From assembly GCA_963695405.1 (NCBI GenBank), contig CAVOGJ010000019.1, positions 248,001-312,000 on the forward strand: a stretch of 64,000 nt of DNA, read 5' to 3'. The notes below the pieces were generated by a model. That model had not been told where the DNA came from, did not search any database, and saw only the letters and a list, made by a program, of their open reading frames with translations. The position numbers were made by a program, and so were the translations under genes. Position 1 is the first letter of the stretch. Each line of letters starts with the position of its first letter. Positions 44,737 through 54,487 of the stretch are shown here, piece by piece. This stretch comes from CAVOGJ01 sp963695405. Lineage in GTDB: Bacteria > Planctomycetota > Planctomycetia > Pirellulales > Pirellulaceae.

Positions 44737-46592
44737 TTACTCGCCCTGCATCTCCCAATGCTCGGGCGATCGCCACAAGCCCGACACCAGCAGTTCGCGA
44801 ATAAACGTCAGTTCTTTCGGCAACCGATCATATAGCTTGAAGAACAATTCGTCGTGTGAGGCGATCTCCTGCACCCACTCGCCTCGATCCGTGCACATCA
44901 ATTGGTCAAACTGTTCTCGGGAGAAGTCGAGTCCCCGCCAATCGATATCCTTGTATTGGGGCATCCATCCCAAAGGGCTTTCGATGCTGGCGGCCTTCCC
45001 CTTGGACCGACCGACGATCCATTTCAGGATCCGCATGTTTTCGCCGAAACCGGGCCAAAGGAAATTCCCCTCCGCATCACGGCGGAACCAATTGACACAA
45101 AAGATGCGCGGTGGATTGGGCAAACTGCGGCCAAAGTCGAGCCAGTGACCTAGGTAGTCTCCCATGTGATAACCGATGAATGGGAGCATGGCCAAAGGAT
45201 CGCGTCGAACCTGTCCCACCTGTCCAAAGGCGGCCGCCGTCATCTCCGACCCCATCGTCGCTGCCGTGTAGACACCGAACGCCCAATTGAACGCCTGGTA
45301 TACCAAGGGAACGATCGTGCTCCGCCGACCTCCGAAAATGAATGCCGAGATAGGCACGCCGCGTGGGTCGTCGTAGGCCGGGTCGGCGCAGGGACATTGC
45401 GAAAGGGGTGCGGTAAAACGCGAGTTGGGATGGGCCGCCTTCGCCTCACTTTGCGGCGTCCAGTCGTTCCCGTGCCAATCAATTGCATGGGCAGGTGGTT
45501 CGTCCGTCATCCCCTCCCACCATACATCTCCGTCATCGGTCAGCGCGACGTTGGTGAAGATCGTATTCTCGCAGATACTCGCCATCGCATTGGGGTTGGT
45601 CTTTTCATTCGTGCCAGGGGCCACGCCGAAGAAACCTGCTTCCGGGTTGATAGCGTAGATCTTGCCGTCTTCCGCCAGCTTGATCCAGGCGATGTCGTCA
45701 CCGACACACGTTACCTCCCAGCCCTCATCCTGGAACACCCGTGGGGGAATCAACATGGCAAAATTGGTCTTTCCACAGGCGCTGGGGAACGCCGCGGCCA
45801 CATAGGTTTTCTCTCCTTCGGGATTCTTCACGCCCGTGATGAGCATGTGCTCGGCTCAGCCATCCCTGCTCGCGGGCCAATACGGACGCGATGCGAAGTG
45901 CAAAACACTTCTTGCCCAAGAGGGCATTGCCGCCGTAACCCGATCCGTAGCTCCAGATTTCCCGCTCCTCCGGAAAATGCACGATATACTTATCCTTGGG
46001 GTCAGGACTGCAGGGCCACGCCACGTCTTCTTGACCCTCGGCGAGCGGCATACCGACCGAGTGCAGGCACTTGATGAACTCGCCGTTGCCAAGCGTCTTG
46101 AGCACCTTGGCCCCCATCCGTGTCATGATCCGCATATTGACGACCACATAGGGCGAATCGGTCAGCTGGATCCCGATGTGGGAAATCGGGCCACCGATCG
46201 GTCCCATGCTGAAGGGGATCACATACAGGGTGCGTCCCTTCATGCAACCTTCAAACTTCTTCGTCAGAATCGACTTCATCTCGCGGCGCCATCCAATTGT
46301 TCGTGGGCCCGGCGTCTCCTTTACTCAGCGAACAGATGTAGGTCCTATCTTCAACGCGAGCCACGTCGCTGGGATGGCTGCGAGCCAGGAAGCTGTTTGG
46401 TCGCAGCTCCGGGTTGAGTCGGATAAAAGTACCGCTCTCAACCATTTCGTTGCATAGTCGGTCATATTCTTCCTGCGAGCCGTCACACCAATGGACTCGA
46501 TCCGGCCGACACAACACCGTCATTTCGTCGACCCAGGCCACAAGTTCCTCATTTGTGACCGTCTCCGGAGCATTCGTAAGTTCTTCAAGCAT
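44737..46592 (-). CDS. pckG: GTP-dependent phosphoenolpyruvate carboxykinase, two frame breaks
   Basis: The enzyme interconverts oxaloacetate and PEP using GTP. The N-terminus (from 46592) reads CRPDRVHWCDGSQEEYDRL and YICSLSKGDAGPTNNWMAP. The frame breaks near 46270 and continues as MKSILTKKFEGCMKGRTLYVIPFSMGP through GGNALLGKKCFALRIAS. It breaks again near 45850 and continues as MLITGVKNPEGEKTYVAAAFPSACGKTNFAML (P-loop-like kinase motif) to PEHWEMQGE. Joined, it is about 618 residues, the usual length. Each junction can be restored by a single indel, so errors in the sequence are the simplest explanation. Confidence 0.92.
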
Positions 46593-46847
46593 CGAACCAA
46601 TTCCTTTCCTGGCTGCAAAATAGGTGGACCATCGTTTTTTAGTTTATTGTTCGCTGTCCCCGCCGGTCTCCAAGCTCCTCGCTAAGGGACACCGATGGCA
46701 ATACGAATCGCGTTTCCGTAGTAACTTCTTGGCAAGGCTCCGCTCAGCCCCGTGCGAGCGATGCCAAGGGCGACATGGTAGGCTCCTAGTACTTCGTGAA
46801 GCCCTTTGAGAGGGGTTGGTTGGTTTTTCAGGACCCACTTCGCTGGT

Positions 46848-47228
46848 TCACCTCCCGAATCCCTGTTCCTCGGGAGCGGCTGCGTTCCAGGCCCGCCGAG
46901 CATTGCGTAACGCTTGCTTGACCTGATCTGCTTCCATGGCAACGTCGGGCAAGAATTGCATGCCATCCACCAACCATCTCGCGAGCCGCATTTCGCGTAG
47001 TCGGTAGCGAACATGACGCCCCTCGCGATGTTCCGACACCACCCGCTGGGCTCGTAGCGTCGCCAGATGTTGCGAAACATTCGAATGCGAGACACCGAGT
47101 GTCTTCTGAAGGGTCCCGACATCCTTTTCCCCACCCCGTAACTCCTCAATGATCTGAATCCGCCGCGGATGGGCAATCGCGGCCAGGAACTCGCCGAGCT
47201 TTCTTGCCGCGAGTAACCGATCAGGCAC
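46848..47228 (-). CDS. ArsR-family winged-helix regulator
   Basis: 126 residues. The winged helix runs from about residue 10 to 85 (LAAIAHPRRIQIIEELRGGEKDVGTLQKTLGVSHSNVSQHLATLRAQRVVSEHREGRHVRYRL). The classical metal-binding ELCV-type cysteine motif in the recognition helix is absent, so metal sensing is not supported. No obvious target gene is adjacent; pckG lies downstream on the same strand after a ~255-bp gap. Confidence 0.88.
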   Translation of the reverse strand: MPDRLLAARKLGEFLAAIAHPRRIQIIEELRGGEKDVGTLQKTLGVSHSNVSQHLATLRAQRVVSEHREGRHVRYRLREMRLARWLVDGMQFLPDVAMEADQVKQALRNARRAWNAAAPEEQGFGR

Positions 47229-47925
47229 GGTGGCTCTCCTCAGGATGCGGTCGAGTCCGTCTCGACCCGTGCCAACATGGGTCTTCCGTCATCAACGGAT
47301 GACGATCACGGACACTCATGTTCACACATGCGAAAAACTGCAAGTGTCGTGCCGAGCCATCAAGGAGTTGGCGTTTTCCGCAGCGGCCCCAAGAGTGCGG
47401 CGTTTTTCACGGCGTTTCTTGCGGCGATTGGCCTCTGACGCGAGGCCCGCTTGCTCCGCCAAGTCACGAGCGCGCCAAATCGCACAATCAGATCAACAGC
47501 TCGGCACACTCGCAGGCGTTCACGGTCAACAAGAGCGGGCGGCTCGTCCGGTGAACGCGGAAATCGATGGCACCGACAACCGCACACAACTTTCTCTGAT
47601 TTCATTGCCAGGCATGCGAAAACGGTATCAGCCTGCCTGGTCATTCACGCACAGGCCGCAATGAGCCCTCCGTCATCTCTGCTGCAGCGTGCCGCCCACC
47701 AACGAGCTCGCAACTGGGAATGTCTAGGCATCGTGGGGGTCCCGATTCGATCCACCGCTGGCGGGCCACCGCATCCTCGTTGTGCCCCGACGGGCGGACG
47801 TCATGGATGGAAGTGCATCTTGCCAGCGCCGGTTTGTCCCCCTAGGCTGGGCGGGATGATCGTGCGACATTTCAGCCCAGCAAACACGTTACGCGTCACC
47901 GAGTTTATTACACCGCTGCCCGTAC
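47229..47925. other. Gap before the CAT-anticodon tRNA
   Basis: About 700 bp. Open frames on both strands (for example 47230-47664 plus) have no recognisable domain, biased composition and no ribosome binding site. No transposase or integrase sequence is visible here. It may be decayed accessory DNA. Confidence 0.4.
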
Positions 47926-47999
<74 letters not shown>

Positions 48000-48048
48000 C
48001 TCTCGCAATCACTCGCAAGGGGCAACATGCCTTCGCCTAAGTCCTGAA

Positions 48049-48433
48049 TCAACAGGGGCTTAGGCGACTTCTCCACAGCGAACCGCTCGTCGCGGTCGGC
48101 GATCCGGGGGCCGCCAGGTCATCGGTTCCGGTTGCCTGCAGCAAGGTGCATGAGTCGACCGGCGGTGCGGTCAGCAATTCCCGCAGCCGGCCAACGGCCT
48201 CGGACTCCTGACCGGGGAACAGATGGCCGTACGTGTCCAGCGTCAGGCTGATCGAACGATGCCGCATGACGGTTTGCACGACCTTGGGGTGGACGCCTTT
48301 CGCGGCCAACCATGCCCCGCGGGTATGCCGCAGAGTTTTTAAATCGGGTGATTCGCCGACGTGATTTACGTGCCTCAAGAATTCGCTCTGTTTCGGTTGG
48401 GCGTATTCCTGGGGATCGCGACTTGCCTCTTTC
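48049..48433 (-). pseudogene. Tyrosine recombinase (integrase) C-terminal remnant
   Basis: The frame opens right after a TGA and reads LKEASRDPQEYAQPKQSEF, then DLKTLRHTRGAWLAAKGVHPKVVQTVMRH, then SISLTLDTYGHLFPGQE. These are the HxxR box (LRHTR), the second conserved His (MRHRS) and the nucleophile Tyr (DTYGHL) of phage-type integrases. The N-terminal two thirds, including the first catalytic Arg, are missing, so it is a truncated remnant. It lies about 50 bp beyond the 3' end of the CAT tRNA, the usual target of such enzymes, and points toward it. Confidence 0.8.
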
Positions 48434-48634
48434 AGTCATTCAGTCACGCCTTTCGTACGGCGGCTAGGTCAGCATTTAGCACTTGAGCCATCATGGTTGC
48501 TGCAAGGTGATGAGGGGTTGGCGGCGCAAGAAGGATGAGTCCCCGACTGGAACGCGTCCCTAGTGGCGGACGTCTCCCAGTGGCTCGTCGACTTGGCGGA
48601 AGCCGGAGTCGGCCCGTCGGTGGCGGGAACGTTT
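48434..48634. other. Short gap between integrase remnant and repeat island A
   Basis: About 200 bp; minus-strand open frames run through it and into the repeats, but they are made of repeat sequence and are not credible genes. Confidence 0.4.
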
Positions 48635-49047
48635 GGCGAACCGGCCCCGTCAGGGGCCGGGTGTGCGCACGGGGCCGCGTGTCCGCACGAGACCGCGCGT
48701 GCGCACGAGACCGCGCGTCCGCACGAGACCGCGCGTCCGCACGAGACCGCGCGTGCGTCACGGGCCGGCAACCCGTCAGGGAACGCGTGCACATTAACAC
48801 CCGGCCAGTCAGCGCCCGGCACCCGGCGCCTCCAAGCCGGACGGATAAGTGGCTAGGGATGTTGTTGGACGCACGCCGATCCGAGGGATGATCCCCCGCG
48901 GCGACGAACACCCGGCCCAGCGGTGACGAACACCCGGCCCAGCGGTGACGAACACCCGGCCCCGCGGTGACGAACACCCGGCCCCGCGGTGACGAACACC
49001 CGGCCCCGCGGCGACGAACACCCGGCCCCTGACGGGGCCGGTTCGCC
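48635..49047. repeat. Palindrome-bounded repeat island A
   Basis: The left end is GGCGAACCGGCCCCGTCAGG and the right end is its inverse, CCTGACGGGGCCGGTTCGCC. Each end holds an 8-bp hairpin (CCGGCCCC-TGAC-GGGGCCGG). Inside are four tandem 18-bp units (CGCACGAGACCGCGCGTS, 48684-48755), a ~145-bp unique core, and five 22-bp units based on GACGAACACCCGGCCCAGCGGT (48903-49012) that merge into the right end. Both the ends and the 22-bp array recur in island B on the other side of the transposase gene. Confidence 0.9.
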
Positions 49048-49055
49048 AGGAGCTG

Positions 49056-49646
49056 TCATGGATAAAAGCCACCCGGGAGATGTAGCTCCGGAATTGGCAA
49101 ACTCCAGACGAGTAAAGGCGAGTCCTGCTCGATCGTGTAACGAATCGCCCGCCACAGCGAAGCCTCCGTCGCGAGCTTTTGCTTCGAGCCTCCATCGGCC
49201 CACCACGTGCCATTGGCCGGCTTGCCCCAGCCACGATTCAAGGCGCGACTGCCATAGCTCTTCAAGTCACCCAGGATCTTCGACGGCGACGGGTCTCCCG
49301 ATACACCGACCACGGCATGCAGATGCTTGGCCATGACCGATAGGGCCCACAGTCTCCACCGACGAAAACCGGCTGTTTCTGAGAACTGAGCCCACAAGGC
49401 GTGGGCCTGCTTCACATTCAATTGAAGCGGTTCACCCGTCATGATGCTGCGGGCGTATCGCTGCAGATGTGGCAGATCGCAATCGCGAGGCGTGCCGGGG
49501 ACATTATGGATGATGCGCTGCTGACCCGACGGCCGGTGGTGGCTGACGAAGCCGCGCTCGTCACCCGGAAGCCAGGTACCATAGGTGACGATCGTCAAAA
49601 ACCAGTTTCGATCGATGTCGACGTCCATCCCTAAATGTGAACACAT
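49056..49646 (-). CDS. IS200-like HUH transposase of the REP-associated (RAYT) type
   Basis: 196 residues from the ATG at 49644-49646, with AGGGAAAG about 6 nt upstream; a TTG at 49664 and an ATG at 49628 are alternatives. Y1-transposase features: WFLTIVTYGTWLPGDERGF at the start, the HUH-type MAKHLHAVVGV (His108/His110) and a candidate catalytic Tyr131 in GDLKSYGSRALNR. Such single-strand DNA transposases act on hairpin-forming ends; domesticated RAYTs are linked to dispersed REP palindromes. Here the gene lies between islands A and B, starting 22 bp from the end of B and stopping 9 bp from the end of A. No orfB is present. It appears intact. Confidence 0.85.
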   Translation of the reverse strand: MCSHLGMDVDIDRNWFLTIVTYGTWLPGDERGFVSHHRPSGQQRIIHNVPGTPRDCDLPHLQRYARSIMTGEPLQLNVKQAHALWAQFSETAGFRRWRLWALSVMAKHLHAVVGVSGDPSPSKILGDLKSYGSRALNRGWGKPANGTWWADGGSKQKLATEASLWRAIRYTIEQDSPLLVWSLPIPELHLPGGFYP

Positions 49647-49667
49647 GACCACTTTCCCTGTCAATCC

Positions 49668-49927
49668 GGCGAACCGGCCCCGTCAGGGGCCGGGTGTGCG
49701 CAAGGGGCCGGGTGTGCGCACGAGACCGCAAGGCCATGCCTGGCATGCGACCTTCCCCGCCGGACGGATGTTTGGTGGGGGGATGTCGTTGGGGGAAACG
49801 CTATTCGCCGGGATACCCGTTTTGGTAATGCACACCCGGCCCAGCGGTGACGAACACCCGGCCCAGCGGTGACGAACACCCGGCCCAGCGGTGACGAACA
49901 CCCGGCCCCTGACGGGGCCGGTTCGCC
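49668..49927. repeat. Palindrome-bounded repeat island B
   Basis: The terminal palindromes are the same as in island A. The left end is followed by GTGTGCGCAAGGGGCCGGGTGTGCGCACGAG in place of the 18-bp array. A core follows that is alignable with that of A around CCGGACGGAT, then about three 22-bp units (49827-49892) run into the inverted right end at 49927. It lies directly upstream of the transposase start. Confidence 0.88.
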
Positions 49928-50430
49928 AGAAGGGGGATTCGCGGAAACTCCCGACGGAGACCTGTTGTGGACTCATCAACCTGGTACCGCCGAAGCACGA
50001 ACGTATGCCGGGCCATTTCGCGACAGCGTTAGCAGGATAGGTGTCCGTTTTCGGTTCGACATCGGCATAGTCTTACAGCTCAAACGCGGGCGATCAGGAT
50101 GCCGAGGTTGGACACAAGTGCCCCAGCTGCCGTGGCCGTGGCCGAGCCGGAATCGCTGCGGCCGTCCTTCGGCTCTCGGGGCCGACTCTCGCAGCCCATC
50201 GCTGCAACCGCGGCGCGCAATGTGCTCCGCCGGCGCTAAGCCAAATTCTCAACCCGTCTTCAAAAATGACTCGGCGTGAGTCACGGTGCCAGTCCATCTT
50301 GGCGGCGGAATACAGGACCTTATTTTCTCAATAAAAATCTCGCGGAAACCCTTGCAGCGAGTACATCCGAGGTTTATGTTCCGCGTTCGTAAGGTTTCGA
50401 TCTTCGTCTGTCTCATGAGGAGTCTGCCCA
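49928..50430. other. Gap between repeat island B and a PEP-CTERM gene
   Basis: About 500 bp. A plus-strand frame (49869-50279) starts inside the repeats and is not credible. GAGGAG at ~50418 is the ribosome binding site of the next gene. Confidence 0.4.
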
Positions 50431-51579
50431 ATGATCAAGACGTGCGCTGCCCGTTTGTTACTCTTCGCCACGCTGGCGCTCGCTCTTTGCTTGTCTGCCT
50501 TTCCTGCCTACGGGCAGCTGTTTGGGCCTGGCGATCCGATCATTGCAATCGACACGGATGGTTTCAACAGTTCGTATCCGGACGACGAAAACCCCGGCAA
50601 TGTGGCTGACCAGGTTGCCATGACCAAGTATCTCAATTTTGGTCAAGCCGGCACGGGTCTCATCGTCACCCCGGCTTTTGGTTCGTCGGTCATCCAAAGT
50701 CTCCGCCTCACGACCGCGAATGATGAGCCGCAACGGGACCCGCTCAGCTACGACTTCTACGGAACCAACGACGCCATCAGTAGTGCCGACAATTCGACTG
50801 GCGACCAGGAAAATTGGACGCTGATCAGTTCCGGCATGACAGGTCTCGATGTCGACCCCGGTCGTCGGGCGGCGGGGCCGATCGTGGATATGACCAACGC
50901 CTCGGCCTTCTCCTCGTATAAACTGATCTTTCCGACACTGCGAGACGAAGCCTCGGCCAATTCCATGCAAGTTGCGGACGTGTCGTTTTTTACTGAGCTA
51001 GGCGGTGGAGGTTCTCAGGTTCTGGCCGACATGGACGCGGCGATCGCCGTTGGCGAGATCTTCCGCTCGCTGAGCTCCTATCCGAATCCGAATGAGAGCC
51101 CTGCTAAGGCGATCGACGGGGACCCGGGAACGAAGTATTTGAATTTCGCTGGGAAGAACTCCGGCTTCATCGTCAATCGAGCGGATGGACTGCCGACGAT
51201 TGTGGAAAATTTTCAGTTGACGACAGGCGGTGACGCGCCGGGACGCGATCCGGCCGCGTGGGCACTGTACGGGACGGATGATCCGGTGACGAGCCCTGAC
51301 AATAGCTTGGGCGATCAAGAGAATTGGACGTTAGTCGATGAGGGAATGGTAACCCTACCGGACGAGAGAGGTGCCCTTGGCCCCTTAGTGGCCGTCAACA
51401 ACTCGATGGCCTACAGTGCCTACCGCATGGTCTTCACTGACTTAAAAGACCCCAATGATCCGATCATGCAGGTAGCCGAGGTGGCCCTCGGTGGCGTCGT
51501 CGTTCCCGAACCGGCCGCCCTGCTCTCGTGCTGCATCGGCGGGCTGGCGCTGTGGATGTCGAGAGCCAAATTCGCATGA
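50431..51579 (+). CDS. PEP-CTERM exported protein with a duplicated domain
   Basis: 382 residues with GAGGAG upstream. The signal peptide is LLLFATLALALCLSAFPAYG. Two homologous halves (~35-185 and ~200-350) each contain a KYLNF...G-x-I segment, an R-D-P...YGT(N/D)D motif and GDQENWTL, followed by a Y-(K/R)-x-x-F strand. The arrangement resembles discoidin/F5-8-type-C-like jelly rolls, which bind carbohydrate. The C-terminus VVVPEPAALL, a hydrophobic run and MSRAKFA is a PEP-CTERM sorting signal with a weakly basic end. Function is unknown, probably surface-bound. Confidence 0.85.
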   Translation: MIKTCAARLLLFATLALALCLSAFPAYGQLFGPGDPIIAIDTDGFNSSYPDDENPGNVADQVAMTKYLNFGQAGTGLIVTPAFGSSVIQSLRLTTANDEPQRDPLSYDFYGTNDAISSADNSTGDQENWTLISSGMTGLDVDPGRRAAGPIVDMTNASAFSSYKLIFPTLRDEASANSMQVADVSFFTELGGGGSQVLADMDAAIAVGEIFRSLSSYPNPNESPAKAIDGDPGTKYLNFAGKNSGFIVNRADGLPTIVENFQLTTGGDAPGRDPAAWALYGTDDPVTSPDNSLGDQENWTLVDEGMVTLPDERGALGPLVAVNNSMAYSAYRMVFTDLKDPNDPIMQVAEVALGGVVVPEPAALLSCCIGGLALWMSRAKFA

Positions 51580-52018
51580 GGCTGGCGACAACGGGCCTCC
51601 GCGAACGGGCCTCCGCAGGAACGGACGAATATTGACAGGCCGCCCGCACAGGCGGTCTGTTCGGGTGCCCGCCGCCGACTTGCGACTTGTGTCGGCGGAA
51701 TCACGTTTTTCGCTGGTCCCCGCGGTCCGCGGCTGCGGATCACACCAACCGGCGGTGGCTTCCTAGCGAAACAACGACTCAAATCCGTTGTCTCTTCCGC
51801 AGCGGGCGAATAACCTGGAGCCATCGAAGCCACGCGGTCCTCGCTGGCCAGGTTCCGGGTGGGGTGGCGATCAGCTCGAATCCGCGCATGACGCAGGCCG
51901 TGTTCCAGCCCGTGGCGTGAACGGGCGAGCCATTACGAGAGACTCTCGCCAACGGTTGCGAATCGACGATGCGATTCCTTTCTGCCAGCGGGCATACAAC
52001 GTTAGACAACGGTGGTGA
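51580..52018. other. Gap between two exported-protein genes
   Basis: About 440 bp with no gene. It begins with a 13-bp direct repeat (AACGGGCCTCCGC twice, near 51590-51617) and the terminator at 51635-51660. Remaining short frames are unsupported. Confidence 0.4.
51635..51660 (+). terminator. Hairpin after the PEP-CTERM gene
   Basis: ACAGGCCGCC pairs with GGCGGTCTGT (10 bp, one G-U) around a 6-nt loop, 55 nt after the stop. A long T-run is lacking. Confidence 0.55.
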
Positions 52019-54163
52019 ATGTCACGACAGATAAGACTTGCAAACTGGATTGTCAGGCTTTCCAGTTGCCTTTGGCTGCTATCGATCTCGCCGGTGAGTG
52101 CACAAGATCGTGCGCTCGGTTTGGACGCATCCGCCTGGCAAGGCAACATCAGCCAGATGACTTGGAACAACATCCGCAACGTGGAAAATCGCGAATTTGT
52201 CTTCATCCGGTCCAGTCGCGGTGGCACGACCGGCTTTTATAATCAAAGCGATCCCAATAATAACAGAAATCGAAACACGCTCTCGCAGCGGTACGACGAC
52301 CCGTATTTCGTGCAGAATATGACGCGTGCAACGAATGCCGGGATGTTGGCCGGCCCGTATCATTTTTCTCGAGCTGATATTGTCGCGTCGACGCAGAACT
52401 CGGCGGGCGTGGCCAATAGCGGCGCGGACGAAGCGGACCATTTCATTCAAATGGCGGGTGCCTGGATGCGTCCCGGTTACCTATTGCCGGTACACGATCT
52501 CGAAGCAGGCGATGGTTTCCGATCCGATAACGACATGGCGCAGTTCGCGCTGGACTTTTCGAATCGCATCTTCGAAGTCATGGGCATCCGGCCTGCCATG
52601 TACACCAATGGCAACTATGCGAATTTCGTGATTGGCGGTGCTTCGCCGTCGTTGCGAAACCAGGTCGTGGAGAATTACCCGACGTTGTGGAGCGCACGGT
52701 GGCCCAACCAAAACAATCCAGACTCGATCCCGGTGCAAACAGGGCATCCCAAAGACTCGTACGCGCCGATTTACGGACCGTGGGATGATCCACCCAAATC
52801 AACGCACCCGTGGAGCTTCTGGCAGTATGCCAGCACGGGCCGACTCGGCAGTTTCAATAACGGCAATAGTAATCTTGACCTGAATGTCGCGCAGGGCGGC
52901 CTGGAGTTCCTCAAAGATCGTTTGGTCCCTGCACTCTGGCTGTCGGATGCCGATGGCGAATGGACATCGCTGGACCGTTGGAACAGCGGTCAGACACCGA
53001 TTGTGCCGGTGCAAGGACCGGGGCAGGCGTCCCGAGTAGGACCGCTTACGTTGCCCGGCGCTCGACTGCCCGGCGCCGATGATACGGTGATCCTCGACCG
53101 TCCTGCGGCGGATGTGACGATCACGATCTCGTCGGGTTTGCATACCATTCGCAAATTGCAGGTCCGCGAGGCGTTGAACATTACGGGCGGCTCGCTGCAG
53201 GTCAATTACGTCCCGTCGGCCGATTCGACGCCGACTTCGGCCCGTTTTTCGGCACCGGTTTCGGTCGTCGCTGGCGGCCATCTCAGCCTGCACACGCTCC
53301 AGGTGGACGCGGGACAAGCCTTCACGCTCGGAGGTTCTCTGACGTTGGACACCATGCAATTGATGCCCCACATATCGTCACCCGCGGTATTGAACATTGT
53401 GGATGATGTGACCGTCAGCGCCTTCGCCAACAATACAGCGGTGATCGCCAACGGCAGCGGTTCCGGCAATTCGGGGCGCATCGACATGGGCGGCACGAAC
53501 CGAGTGTGGACGGTGCAGGATGGATCGGCAACCGTCGACCTTTCGATCGACGTTCCTCTGACGAACGGCCGGCTCTTCAAGTCGGGTGCCGGTACGCTTG
53601 AGTTAACGAGTTCATCGGCCTACGCAGGCGACATCGTCGTCCAAGAGGGGACGCTTAAGATCGACGACGGCTTCCTTGCGGACACGGCCGATGTGTTTCT
53701 CTCAGCAGAAGCGAGACTCAATTTAGACTTCACAGGTCCGTATGACGTCGTGCGATCCGCTTACGTGGATGGCATCGCCCTACCTGCCGGAACTTGGGGA
53801 GCGCCAGGCTCGGGAGCCCAATTCACGTCTCCCATCTTCACCGGCACCGGCACGCTGCTCGTCATTCAATACGAGCCTCTCTTGCTAGGCGATTACAGCG
53901 GGAACGGCATCGTGGACGGAGCCGACTTTACGTTTTGGCGAGACTCGCTAGGGATCACGGGATTGAAACCGTTTACCGGAGCCGACGGAACCGGAGACGG
54001 GGCGGTGACGGTCGCGGACCTGGCCATCTGGGAAACCAACTATGGGGCGACCGAGCCCGCTGGAGGCTCGGGTCAATTTATTCCCGAACCGCAAGGTTGG
54101 CTGTGCTGCTGGTGGGCGGCACTGCTGCTCGGCATGACCCACCGCCGAAGGCAGCTCCCGTAG
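52019..54163 (+). CDS. Secreted GH25-like muramidase with beta-helix repeat, dockerin-type repeat and PEP tail
   Basis: 714 residues. Order: signal peptide (to ~29); a GH25 lysozyme-like domain (~32-290) with Asp36 in LGLDASAW, and Asp160/Glu162 in VHDLEAGD matching the DxE catalytic site; a beta-rich region (~305-580) including FKSGAGTLELTSSSAYAGDIVVQEGTLKI, the autotransporter-associated (PATR) repeat; a dockerin-type pair (DYSGNGIVDGADFTFW and TGDGAVTVADLAIWETNYG, ~624-676); and IPEP, a hydrophobic run and RRR at the end. GH25 enzymes cut peptidoglycan glycan strands. No ribosome binding site of note precedes the ATG. Confidence 0.85.
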   Translation: MSRQIRLANWIVRLSSCLWLLSISPVSAQDRALGLDASAWQGNISQMTWNNIRNVENREFVFIRSSRGGTTGFYNQSDPNNNRNRNTLSQRYDDPYFVQNMTRATNAGMLAGPYHFSRADIVASTQNSAGVANSGADEADHFIQMAGAWMRPGYLLPVHDLEAGDGFRSDNDMAQFALDFSNRIFEVMGIRPAMYTNGNYANFVIGGASPSLRNQVVENYPTLWSARWPNQNNPDSIPVQTGHPKDSYAPIYGPWDDPPKSTHPWSFWQYASTGRLGSFNNGNSNLDLNVAQGGLEFLKDRLVPALWLSDADGEWTSLDRWNSGQTPIVPVQGPGQASRVGPLTLPGARLPGADDTVILDRPAADVTITISSGLHTIRKLQVREALNITGGSLQVNYVPSADSTPTSARFSAPVSVVAGGHLSLHTLQVDAGQAFTLGGSLTLDTMQLMPHISSPAVLNIVDDVTVSAFANNTAVIANGSGSGNSGRIDMGGTNRVWTVQDGSATVDLSIDVPLTNGRLFKSGAGTLELTSSSAYAGDIVVQEGTLKIDDGFLADTADVFLSAEARLNLDFTGPYDVVRSAYVDGIALPAGTWGAPGSGAQFTSPIFTGTGTLLVIQYEPLLLGDYSGNGIVDGADFTFWRDSLGITGLKPFTGADGTGDGAVTVADLAIWETNYGATEPAGGSGQFIPEPQGWLCCWWAALLLGMTHRRRQLP

Positions 54164-54487
54164 AATTCCTCGGCGCCTGGCGGCGCTCGACCTGCATTTC
54201 TTGATGCGCTGATCCGTTGCGCGGAATCACCGTTCACGGGCCTCCGCACCCCGATTCGGGCGGACTGTACGAGTGACGTGATCTACTTCACGCGGAACGC
54301 TCGGCAACGGCAGCGGGTTACAAAAATGCCGTGGTTTTGACCCTATATTTCGTCGTCTGAACGCCGAAATGCTGCCAGATTTGCTTTACTCTCACGTCGA
54401 TTACCGTTAGGATCCGGAATTGGAAGTTTTGGACCGATCCGACGAGCCACCATCTACAGACGCGATCTTATAGGGAGAGTTTTCCGT
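54164..54487. other. Gap before the DUF1559 gene
   Basis: About 320 bp with no supported gene. GGGAGAG near 54474 is the ribosome binding site for the next gene. Confidence 0.4.

Noticed and set aside
48444..48977. Minus-strand frame through repeat island A
   Set aside because: The translation is only repeat units (RSRADARSRAD, GRVFVTAGPGVRH). Such frames arise from GC-rich arrays without stops.
48635..49047. CRISPR array
   Set aside because: The 18- and 22-bp units are directly tandem with no spacers of unique sequence, and no cas genes are near.
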